From Vibrio penaeicida (GTDB lineage: Bacteria > Pseudomonadota > Gammaproteobacteria > Enterobacterales > Vibrionaceae), in assembly GCF_002933855.1 (NCBI RefSeq), contig NZ_BFAQ01000035.1:1-64000 (forward strand): a stretch of DNA of 64,000 nt, read 5' to 3'. Within the stretch, counting starts at the first letter, position 1; each line of letters opens with the position of its first letter. Shown here piece after piece: positions 34,161 through 41,691 of the stretch. Below the pieces are notes generated by a model. The model saw only the letters and a list, made by a program, of their open reading frames with translations, made no database searches and was not told where the DNA came from. A program made the position numbers and the translations under genes.

Positions 34161-35270
34161 ATGAAGGACATTATGATAGTAGACGATACGCCTGCTAACC
34201 TAAAGCTCCTAGAATCAATTTTAACTGGCGAAGGCTATAACATTAGAGTGGCTATAAATGGTGAAATGGCCATAAAAAGCATTGCTAATAATGTTCCAGA
34301 TCTGGTTTTAATGGATATTAACATGCCAGGAATTAGTGGGATTGAAGCGTGTAGACAGTTAAAATCGGATCCTGAATTATGTGATGTGCCTGTTGTCTTC
34401 ATTAGTGCCAATTCGGATACCAATTCAATTGAAGAAGCATTCGCTGCGGGAGGGCATGACTATATAACTAAGCCATTTAGAGCTAAGGAAGTTCTCATTC
34501 GCGTTAAAAGCGTACTATCAATACTAGAAGCACAAAAAGAAAAATACCGAGCACAACTTTTTTCAACCATGATTAATATCATAATGGGAGTTGCGCATGA
34601 AATGAATACTCCTATAGGAGTATGCGTTACCTCAAGCAGCCATCTTCTAGATCAAACAAACAGAATGAACGCTAAATTAGAATCAAGTAGCCTCACACGA
34701 GATGATATTATAGGATGGATAGAACAAGATAAAAACATTTCACATTTAGTGACTACAAACCTTAATAAGTTAAATCAACTAATAACTGCTTTTAAAACAC
34801 TACCAGTACATGATCTACCCGACATAGAAAAAATAAATCTACAAGATCTTATGATTGATATTACTAAATCAAAAGAGGAGGAATTTGCGAAAAATAATGT
34901 CACGTTGAATCTAGGTTGTAACGATATTTTTGTATCAATAAAGAAGAATCTAATTATTAAGCTATTCGACAAGTTAATTGGAAACTCTCTCGATCATGCA
35001 TTCGTAGAGGATGAAAATAAGGCGATTGATATTAACATAGAAAAAAATAATAAGGAAATTGCTATTACATATCAAGATAATGGTGTCGGTATGGAGTTTA
35101 ATGACTTAGAAAAGATTTTTGACCCATTCTTCACAACCAAAAGAATCGATAAACACTTAGGATTTAGTGCGACGATTATTTATATGACTGTAATATGGGG
35201 GTTGGAAGGAAGTATTCAAGTTAAATCCGATGAAGGATTAAAATATAACATAAGAATACCGGTTAACTAA
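34161..35270 (+). CDS. Receiver-histidine kinase protein (unorthodox order)
   Basis: A 369-residue soluble protein. A receiver (3-118; Asp52 in LVLMDINMP, Lys104 in YITKPF) comes first, then a kinase core with His146 in GVAHEMNTPIG. The ATPase domain keeps the N box (IGNSLDHAF) and DNGVGM, but the glycine-rich G2 box is poor (HLGFSATIIYMTV instead of GTGLGL). It has no DNA-binding domain. GGAGG lies 8 bases before ATG 34161; a GTG at 34146 in the same frame is less likely. It follows the hybrid kinase by 124 bases and is the natural partner for its phosphoryl group. Confidence 0.88.
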   Translation: MKDIMIVDDTPANLKLLESILTGEGYNIRVAINGEMAIKSIANNVPDLVLMDINMPGISGIEACRQLKSDPELCDVPVVFISANSDTNSIEEAFAAGGHDYITKPFRAKEVLIRVKSVLSILEAQKEKYRAQLFSTMINIIMGVAHEMNTPIGVCVTSSSHLLDQTNRMNAKLESSSLTRDDIIGWIEQDKNISHLVTTNLNKLNQLITAFKTLPVHDLPDIEKINLQDLMIDITKSKEEEFAKNNVTLNLGCNDIFVSIKKNLIIKLFDKLIGNSLDHAFVEDENKAIDINIEKNNKEIAITYQDNGVGMEFNDLEKIFDPFFTTKRIDKHLGFSATIIYMTVIWGLEGSIQVKSDEGLKYNIRIPVN

Positions 35271-35564
35271 TATTAAACATACAATAATTAAACCATTCAA
35301 AACTAAGTACCAACTCATCCTATATCCAGTCTATTTACTAACCACTATATAAAGCCAAATGGAGAATGACATTCTCGATAGAGATACGTCTGGTAAAGCG
35401 TTAGTCTCACCTAATTTACGCTTGATAACACTGAAGACTGAATAGCGATTAAACCTCGGTGCAGCATGTTACCGCGTAAGTGAAGGGGACGTATCTGGCT
35501 TAGCAACTTTCTATGATTAAAAATATAAAAAGGGCGCTGTGTAAACAGCGCCCTTCTTTCAATT
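35271..35564. other. Gap between the sensory operon and tRNA-Ser
   Basis: No gene recognised. GAGAATGACATTCTC (near 35360) is a small palindrome. The tRNA terminator is at the right end. I looked for a copy of the tRNA 3' end at the left of the sensory module and saw none. Confidence 0.4.
35532..35553 (-). terminator. tRNA-Ser terminator
   Basis: GGGCGCTGT and ACAGCGCCC form a perfect 9-bp GC-rich stem with a 4-base loop. On the minus strand it is followed by TTTTTATATTTTT. Confidence 0.92.
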
Positions 35565-35655
35565 TGGCGGAGAGATAGGGATTTGAACCCTAGATACGCT
35601 ATTAACGTATGCCGGTTTTCAAGACCGGTGCTTTCAACCACTCAGCCATCTCTCC
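35565..35655 (-). tRNA. serT: tRNA-Ser (anticodon UGA)
   Basis: A 91-base gene including the encoded CCA end. The minus strand begins GGAGAGATGGCTGAGTGG. It has the anticodon loop CTTGAAA with anticodon TGA, a long class II variable arm (CATACGTTAATAGCGTAT) and the T arm GGGTTCGAATCCC. The acceptor arms GGAGAGA and TCTCTCC pair. It reads UCA and other UCN codons. Confidence 0.97.
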
Positions 35656-35667
35656 GTTGCGGAGCAG

Positions 35668-35695
35668 ATATTATGTAAATGCCCGATTCTTGTAA
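35668..35695 (-). promoter_or_regulatory. tRNA-Ser promoter
   Basis: On the minus strand TTACAA (35695-35690), a 16-base spacer and TAATAT (35673-35668), followed by a GC-rich discriminator typical of stringently controlled stable-RNA genes. Confidence 0.6.
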
Positions 35696-36003
35696 AGTAA
35701 TAAATTAGGTTTTTAAAACGTTTGATTGGATTTTGAACAATGTGAAGGCTTAGTACTCATTGACGTTGTATTGGATTGATAAAAGAGGGTAATAAATAGC
35801 AAAACATCGGAAATACATTCAATTTCACTTGTGATTGCAAGAGATAATAAAATAATGTTTTATTACTTATCACTATGTTTTTTAAAGATATATGGTGTTT
35901 CAGACAACACCTGTTCGCCCGAAAGTATTTGCCACTTTTGCTAATCTCATTCAAAATTACCATTAAGAACTCTTATGAGAGTTGTTGTGTAGTAAGGTAA
36001 AAT
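35696..36003. other. Gap upstream of the MaoC-like gene
   Basis: No credible gene. AACTCTTATGAGAGTT (35968-35983) is a 16-bp palindrome 20 bases before the MaoC-like start and could be an operator. The ribosome site AAGGT is at the right end. Confidence 0.4.
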
Positions 36004-36690
36004 ATGAAAGTTGTTGATATTCTCAAACACAAAAGTGAGTCACTTGCTAGAAAGCATCATTTCGAGTTTCGTGAATTGATGTCTCCGATGCTGCGTGAGT
36101 ACTGGAGTGATATTGTTAATAGAGCGCACGCGCAACATCTTTTTCCATGGGTTAAAGATCACAGTACACCTGCAGTTAATGAAGAGTCTCCACAAGCACA
36201 CAAACCGCTTATTTCGATGTCGGAAGAGGCGGAGAAGCTGTATCTCGAATTGCAGAATCAATTAAATGAAGAGATTCATGTTGGTGATTGGGCAACGATC
36301 GACCAAGAGCGTATTAATGCGTTTGGCTTAGTCACAGAAGACATGCAGTGGATACATACCGATCCAGAACGTGCTTCTCAAGAGTCACCGTTCAAAACAC
36401 CAATTGCACACGGCTTTCTTACATTGTCGATGCTCTCTAAGCTTACTGACAGTGTTGACCCCGAGAACCCGCAGTTCCCTTCAGCAAAAATGACGGTAAA
36501 CATCGGGCTGAATCATGTTCGTTTTCCGTATCCAGTGAAAGCTGGAAATCGCATTCGTGCCAGAAGTAAGCTACTTAAAGTCACTCCAGTTTCTAAAGGC
36601 ATAGAAATTGAACGTGAAATCATAGTAGAAATTGAAGGTATTCGCCGACCAGGGTGTGTCGTTGTGTCGGTAATTAGATTAGTAATATAG
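36004..36690 (+). CDS. MaoC-like (R)-hydratase family protein
   Basis: A 228-residue protein. An N-terminal extension (about 1-85) is followed by a MaoC/hotdog domain (90-228) with the hydratase motif region: TEDMQWIHTDPERA (Asp and His catalytic pair), PFKTPIAHGFLTLSML and VRFPYPVKAGNRIRARSKL (in parts). Likely an (R)-specific enoyl-CoA or enoyl-ACP hydratase linked to fatty acid or polyhydroxyalkanoate metabolism. It has its own ribosome site and terminator, so it is monocistronic. Confidence 0.87.
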   Translation: MKVVDILKHKSESLARKHHFEFRELMSPMLREYWSDIVNRAHAQHLFPWVKDHSTPAVNEESPQAHKPLISMSEEAEKLYLELQNQLNEEIHVGDWATIDQERINAFGLVTEDMQWIHTDPERASQESPFKTPIAHGFLTLSMLSKLTDSVDPENPQFPSAKMTVNIGLNHVRFPYPVKAGNRIRARSKLLKVTPVSKGIEIEREIIVEIEGIRRPGCVVVSVIRLVI

Positions 36691-36706
36691 TCGTTAGTTA
36701 CCGTAT

Positions 36707-36730
36707 AAAGGCTGCCAGTTGGCAGCCTTT
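36707..36730 (+). terminator. Terminator after the MaoC-like gene
   Basis: AAAGGCTGCC and GGCAGCCTTT form a perfect 10-bp stem with a 4-base loop, followed by TTT. It can also serve the converging pstS-like gene. Confidence 0.88.
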
Positions 36731-36753
36731 TTTATATTTTGAGATGCTATTTA

Positions 36754-37572
36754 TTAATCGGAAGAATGAATTCCGGTGTACCCGTAGTCTTCAATAAATG
36801 TTTGCCCTTTTTCTGACAAAACATACTTTATGAATAACTTTCCTTGCTCAGTAATCGCGTCTTTTTGATGAAACAATAGAAATGGACGAGACAGTTCGTA
36901 CTTATTGTTTGCGATGTTTTTACTTGTTGGTGTCACACTCTCAAAAGATATGGCCTTTATAGAACGGTCAACAGAACCTAGAGAGATAAAACCAATCGCT
37001 TGAGGGTTGTGATTCACAATGGTTTTCACCATGCTATTACTGTTTACGACTAAGTTCTCTGCGTTGATATTGGAAACTAAGCGGTTATTGACGACTTTAG
37101 TTAACCCAAGCAAGCTTTCAAAACTGTAACGAGTACCCGAAGAGGATTCTCTCGTAACTACAGCGATAGTGCGATCTTCGCCTCCGACTTGTTGCCAGTT
37201 ATTCACTTTCCCTAAATAAATATCCGTCAGTTGCTTGCGCGATAAATTTTTTATGGAGTTAGCGCGGTTAACAACGACCGCCAACCCGTCGAATGCGATG
37301 GGGTAGACGGCGAACGACTCTTCAAACTCTGCGTCAGTTAAATAACGCGAGCTCATTCCAATTTCAGCTACGCCTTTCTTTACCAAAGTTATTCCAGCCG
37401 TTGAACCTATTCCTTGAATAGCAACGAAAGAGTCAGGATGCTCTGAATTATATTTTTCGGCAAGCACATCCATGATGCGACTCATAGATGTTGAACCTGT
37501 AACATTGATTTCTTTGGCATGTACAGAAAAAACGAACAACGAAAGTAAAGCGGCTAACGCAGCGCGAAACAT
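36754..37572 (-). CDS. pstS: PstS-like phosphate-binding protein (orphan)
   Basis: A 272-residue periplasmic protein with a signal peptide (cleavage after about residue 19, VHA-KEI). It has the PstS phosphate-binding segments GSTSMSRIMDVLAEKY, VAEIGMSSRYLT and RESSSGTRYSFE (phosphate-coordinating Ser/Thr/Arg). There are no pst permease or ATPase genes beside it, so it either feeds a distant transporter or has a separate sensing or surface role. ATGTC/GACAT symmetry at about 37613-37632 upstream may be a control site, but it is a poor PhoB match. Confidence 0.88.
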   Translation of the reverse strand: MFRAALAALLSLFVFSVHAKEINVTGSTSMSRIMDVLAEKYNSEHPDSFVAIQGIGSTAGITLVKKGVAEIGMSSRYLTDAEFEESFAVYPIAFDGLAVVVNRANSIKNLSRKQLTDIYLGKVNNWQQVGGEDRTIAVVTRESSSGTRYSFESLLGLTKVVNNRLVSNINAENLVVNSNSMVKTIVNHNPQAIGFISLGSVDRSIKAISFESVTPTSKNIANNKYELSRPFLLFHQKDAITEQGKLFIKYVLSEKGQTFIEDYGYTGIHSSD

Positions 37573-37841
37573 AGATTACTCCTTATTGTGGGTATTATTT
37601 CGAGCCATCATATGTCGTAACAATGACATTTTTGTGAATATGCTTTGTACAAATAGCATTGGTATAACTTTACTGATATATGATTCACTTAAGTCTTCTT
37701 TTACTAAGAGAGCCTAGACCTAAAAGAGCAGATATAGAACCAGCATTGTATGAGTAATTGATGAAAATATTCGCTCAATAAAGGATAAAACTGAGAAGTA
37801 GGTTTATAGTTATTGTGGGGTAAAGGAAGGAGGGCAGATCC

Positions 37842-38201
37842 ATGTTGGTATGTGATATAGACCGCCAACGCCTCGATAAGTTGGCAAGTAAACTGTGCGA
37901 ACACAGAAACCAAGGCTTGCCCATTGAGCATGGAAAAGCACATTTTGAGGTTTTAGAATCGGGAGTGTTATTCACTAAATCCTTTTTTAAATTGGATTCA
38001 GGGCACCCTGACTATTCAAAAGATGTAGCAAAAGTAGAATTCGACCCAGATGAACACACTTGGCAGTTATACGTCAATAAGCGTCAGAAGGAATCTTTGT
38101 CGAAAGTGTGGCACCCACATCCGGTGGTGCCACGAAGTAGAGATTTGTCACAAGTGTTTTCGGTGATCGAATCAGACCAAGAAAATTGTATTTGGTACTG
38201 A
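37842..38201 (+). CDS. DUF3024-family protein
   Basis: A 119-residue cytoplasmic protein with the DUF3024 pattern: FEVLESGVLFTKSFFKLD, VAKVEFDPDEHTWQLYVNKRQ (in parts) and the C-terminal ENCIWY. The function of this family, common in Vibrio and Shewanella, is unknown. The ATG at 37842 is preceded by GGAGGG about 11 bases upstream. Confidence 0.75.
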   Translation: MLVCDIDRQRLDKLASKLCEHRNQGLPIEHGKAHFEVLESGVLFTKSFFKLDSGHPDYSKDVAKVEFDPDEHTWQLYVNKRQKESLSKVWHPHPVVPRSRDLSQVFSVIESDQENCIWY

Positions 38202-38264
38202 TTCGTCATTTAAAGCCAATTGGTAAGTTTATCTCATTTCAATACGCCGCTTTGAGAGCTAGGC

Positions 38265-39095
38265 TCACATAGTGGCGTGTCTAAGCTCCTCACGGTTCCA
38301 GTTAATGCGAGAGCGGAATTCTTTAGGCGTCATCCCTTGAATACTCTTAAACGCAGTACTGAAGTGCGCAGCGCTTTTAAAGCCACTTTGGAAAGCAATT
38401 TCACAAATAGACTCATGAGAAGCGCGTAGTTGGTTCGCTGCGTAGTTTATACGCTTTTCCTTTAGTAGGTGCGAGAACGACAACTCTTCTGCTGACAAAC
38501 GTCGCTTAAGCGTCGCTGGAGACATACCTAACGTGCGTGAAACACTTTCGAGCGAGATCTCGCTTCGAATATTTTTCTCTATATGCTGAATAACTCGCTG
38601 GCTAACTTTTAGTTCAAATGAGTTGTGAATCAAGCGTCTAAGGCTTGGGTTCACTTTCAACATTTCGCTCACAAGTGCTCTAGCAAGAAACTCTGCCGTT
38701 TCGTTTGGTCCTTTAGCCTCTTCTAGAATACCGATCAGCAAATCCTGGATGGATTGGGCGACGACATCATCTGAATCGAATTTAACAAAGGAATTCTCTT
38801 GCTTACCAAAGACGTAATCTTCAGTACCAGCCTTGATGCTTTGTAAGATAGACGTATCCAAATGGATAGCCGTTGCATTTATTGCGTTATTCTCAAGATC
38901 TGTTTTTACATCAGTCAGCAGTGAGATATCCAATAAAGTAAATTCTCCACTGCTTAACTTTCCAATAACGCCATCGGGAAATTTGAATGAAGCGCTGCCT
39001 TCAATCACCATAAAAATGACTGGATTGGCGGCGTGATATCTATCACGATCTCGTTGTTGGAAATTGCTGAACTTTTGTAGGGTTACATTCGCCAT
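38265..39095 (-). CDS. AraC-family transcription regulator
   Basis: A 276-residue regulator. The N-terminal domain (about 1-150) is cupin-like (FMVIEGSASFKFPDG). The C-terminal double helix-turn-helix (about 170-268) reads ISLESVSRTLGMSPATLKRRL and IAFQSGFKSAAHFSTAFKSI followed by GMTPKEFR, which is the AraC signature. The target is not obvious, as its neighbours on both sides have other orientations. The gene stands alone. Confidence 0.92.
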   Translation of the reverse strand: MANVTLQKFSNFQQRDRDRYHAANPVIFMVIEGSASFKFPDGVIGKLSSGEFTLLDISLLTDVKTDLENNAINATAIHLDTSILQSIKAGTEDYVFGKQENSFVKFDSDDVVAQSIQDLLIGILEEAKGPNETAEFLARALVSEMLKVNPSLRRLIHNSFELKVSQRVIQHIEKNIRSEISLESVSRTLGMSPATLKRRLSAEELSFSHLLKEKRINYAANQLRASHESICEIAFQSGFKSAAHFSTAFKSIQGMTPKEFRSRINWNREELRHATM

Positions 39096-39277
39096 AGCAC
39101 TTCTCTGTTTTTGTTTCTTCCGTAACTTAATTATTTCTATTGAGTTTTTGAAATCAAGGAAAGTTGAGCTGAATTATGACTGATGCCAATTAATGAGACA
39201 ACTAGAAGTTTGTTAACGTAAGTAATTGATAAGGCGTTGCTTTAACTGAAATACGCATTTTATTTAATGAAAACAAA

Positions 39278-39305
39278 AAGAGCTCTCCTTTCTTAGAGAG
39301 CTCTT
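39278..39305 (-). terminator. rnb terminator
   Basis: AAGAGCTCTC and GAGAGCTCTT form a perfect 10-bp stem with an 8-base loop; on the minus strand TTTTTGTTTT follows. Confidence 0.85.
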
Positions 39306-39340
39306 AAGTGATTATTTTTTATATAAACTTTGAGAAGTGT

Positions 39341-41311
39341 TTACTTTGTTCCAAAAACTTTAGTTGGTTTCGCGACAAGGTTACGATTTTCAAGGTTGAC
39401 ATCGATCAAGATAATTTCAAGCACATCACCTAGTTGCCACTCAACAGACTTATCGATGATGACCTGACCGAGTTCACTGTTGCATTCAATGCGTTCTTTA
39501 TTATCCAAAATTTGTGAGCTCGGTATAAAAGCAGACGCTCCATTTTCCAAAATTCGGATACGTACACCTGCTCTGTTTACGTCGAAAATCTCACCTTGGA
39601 AACAGGTTTTGTTCTTAGGTGCATCTATTAATGTACGCGCATATAGCCAATCACTTACATTGCGTTCAGCAATTTTATGATGCTTGCGATGAAGCGCCAA
39701 TTCTTCACCAACTTGATCATCTGGCTTTTGAACCGGCTCTTTATCGAGGATGAGTGCTTTAAGCATACGGTGGTTAATCATATCTCCGTATTTACGAATA
39801 GGCGATGTCCACGTTGCATAAATATCCAAGCCCATAGCGTAGTGAGCCTCTGGTTGGTTACCAATTTCACTGTATGCTTGGTATTTTCGGATACGATTAT
39901 CTAAATACGACGTATCTTGCTCGCTCAACCAACGACGAATTTTGCTGAATCCATCTAGAGATTTGGCTTGTTCAACGGAAAACGGCTCAGCGTTGTCGGT
40001 GTTGATTAACTCTAACGCTTCAGCCAATTTATCTTCTTTGAAACCTGCGTGAGTGTTGAATACGCCTGTACCAAAACCTTCTTTAAGCGCTTTACCCGCA
40101 CAGATGTTTGCGGTAATCATAGATTCTTCAACTAGGCGATTTGCCGTACGGCGCGAATCAGCATGTATTGCGACAACATCGTTGTCTTCACTCAATTCGA
40201 AGCGATAGTCTGGGCGATCAGGAAAGACGACAGCATGTTTTTCGCGCCAATCTGCGCGTGCTACTGCAAACTCATGCAAGTCTTTCACTACATTTGAAAT
40301 AGTGTCGCTAGGCTTCCAGTTGTCTGAAGAACCTGTTTCTAACCAATCTGAAACATGGTCGTAGACTAAACGTGCATGAGATTTGATGTTCGCTGCGAAG
40401 AATCGAATATCGTCGCCTATAACGCCATCTTTACTGACTGTGACAGAGCAGCATAGGGCAGGGCGGTTTTCGTCTTCCAAGAGAGAACAAAGTTGATCGG
40501 CTAAATCACGTGGCAGCATTGGAATATTTCTGCCTGGTAAGTAAATCGTGAATCCACGGTCTCTAGCGACTTTATCCATTTCATCATCTGGTGTGATGTA
40601 GGCTGTTGGGTCGGCTATTGCAATGGTGAGCTCAAAACTACCATTGTCGTTTTTCTTAGCATATAACGCGTCGTCCATATCTTTCGTCGATTCACCATCA
40701 ATCGTAACGAAAGGAACGTCCGTCATATCGACGCGTTTAAGATCAGCGTCGTCTTTAAGTTCCCAGTTCTCAATGCCAGCCGGCTCGCTGTTAGGTAAGT
40801 CGTTTTCAGCGAGCGTTACCCACCAAGGTGCAATCTTGTCGTTCGCGTCGGTGATTTTTTTGGAAATTTCTGCAAAGAAACCATTTTCACCTGTAAGGGG
40901 ATGACGTGTCAGATGAGCAACAACCCAATCTCCTTCACTTAAGCTTTCTGGGTTTACCCCTTTCTTGGCTTTTGCTTTTAATGAGAACTTTTTAAGTTGG
41001 GGGGGGTCTGGGATCACGTTTAAGCGACCCTTGAACATTTTAATTCTGCCAATAAAGCGGGTCAAAGACTGCTCGATTAGTTTATCTGGTTCTGCAACTT
41101 CTTTTTCATTCTCTGTTCGAATGATGGCTTCAACTTTATCACCATGCATACACTTTTTCATGTAAGGAGGTGGGATAAAGAAAGAAGTCTTACTGTCTAC
41201 TTCTAAAAATCCAAAGCCTTTGTCTGTTGCTTTAATAGTCCCTTCTTTAGTTGGAAGGTTTTCTTTTATTTGCTGCTTTAATTGAGCTAGTAACGGGTTA
41301 TCTTGAAACAT
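39341..41311 (-). CDS. rnb: Exoribonuclease II
   Basis: A processive 3'-5' hydrolytic exoribonuclease that degrades single-stranded mRNA. The 656-residue length is typical of RNase II. Domain order: cold-shock domains (about 20-170), catalytic RNB domain (about 190-520) with DGESTKDMDDALY carrying the metal-binding aspartates, and a C-terminal S1 domain (about 555-645). It is divergent from deaD, the neighbourhood also known from other Vibrio second chromosomes, which pairs two RNA-turnover functions. Confidence 0.94.
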   Translation of the reverse strand: MFQDNPLLAQLKQQIKENLPTKEGTIKATDKGFGFLEVDSKTSFFIPPPYMKKCMHGDKVEAIIRTENEKEVAEPDKLIEQSLTRFIGRIKMFKGRLNVIPDPPQLKKFSLKAKAKKGVNPESLSEGDWVVAHLTRHPLTGENGFFAEISKKITDANDKIAPWWVTLAENDLPNSEPAGIENWELKDDADLKRVDMTDVPFVTIDGESTKDMDDALYAKKNDNGSFELTIAIADPTAYITPDDEMDKVARDRGFTIYLPGRNIPMLPRDLADQLCSLLEDENRPALCCSVTVSKDGVIGDDIRFFAANIKSHARLVYDHVSDWLETGSSDNWKPSDTISNVVKDLHEFAVARADWREKHAVVFPDRPDYRFELSEDNDVVAIHADSRRTANRLVEESMITANICAGKALKEGFGTGVFNTHAGFKEDKLAEALELINTDNAEPFSVEQAKSLDGFSKIRRWLSEQDTSYLDNRIRKYQAYSEIGNQPEAHYAMGLDIYATWTSPIRKYGDMINHRMLKALILDKEPVQKPDDQVGEELALHRKHHKIAERNVSDWLYARTLIDAPKNKTCFQGEIFDVNRAGVRIRILENGASAFIPSSQILDNKERIECNSELGQVIIDKSVEWQLGDVLEIILIDVNLENRNLVAKPTKVFGTK

Positions 41312-41691
41312 CTTTATTGGTCGCTGTTAATTATCCGCTTAACTATATAGTCTGAATTTCTCCAATGCTAGATAAAGTCGAAATTTTCCCCTTATTTAGT
41401 GGGGTTGAAAGCTTTATAAAGTAGGGGAGCGAAGATGCAAAAGTGTGCAACATGTCCATTTGATGACCCAAAAAAGAGGAAAACAATGAAAAATGTGATG
41501 AATTTCAATTTTTTCTGGTATTTCTTGTGCTTTTCAGGCAGAATCCGTCTCCCTTAATGATGTCCCTAGCGGCTTGATGCGTTTTATTACTTATCCGCAT
41601 CTGAACGGAGTCAGTATACCTTCTGGATTGGTATTGGAATTGGTAGAGCACGTGGGACCGTTTGTTTTTGTTTTAATATAGTGGGATCCCA
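41312..41691. other. rnb-deaD divergent region with a broken small ORF
   Basis: A 380-base gap. It must hold the rnb and deaD promoters and the deaD leader, which in other species carries cold-shock control. A well-placed ribosome site and ATG at 41476-41488 start a short frame that appears frameshifted (separate entry). Confidence 0.5.
41486..41681 (+). pseudogene. Possible frameshifted small exported-protein gene
   Basis: GAGGA lies 5 bases before ATG 41486. The ATG frame closes after 23 codons (MKNVMNFNFFWYFLCFSG and five more). In the +1 frame a signal-like stretch continues as ISIFSGISCAFQAESVSLND and stays open to TAG at 41679-41681. One extra base near 41500 would explain this. It could instead be a chance open frame in the deaD leader. 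Confidence 0.3.

Noticed and set aside
35411..35641. Minus-strand 76-codon frame across tRNA-Ser
   Set aside because: It overlaps the tRNA gene and its terminator, so it cannot be a real gene.
35757..35963. Minus-strand 68-codon frame upstream of the MaoC-like gene
   Set aside because: No ribosome site, A/T-rich filler composition, and it lies in the promoter region of the neighbouring gene.
37613..37632. Pho-box-like sequence upstream of the pstS-like gene
   Set aside because: It is an inverted ATGTC/GACAT pair rather than the direct 11-bp-spaced repeats PhoB needs.
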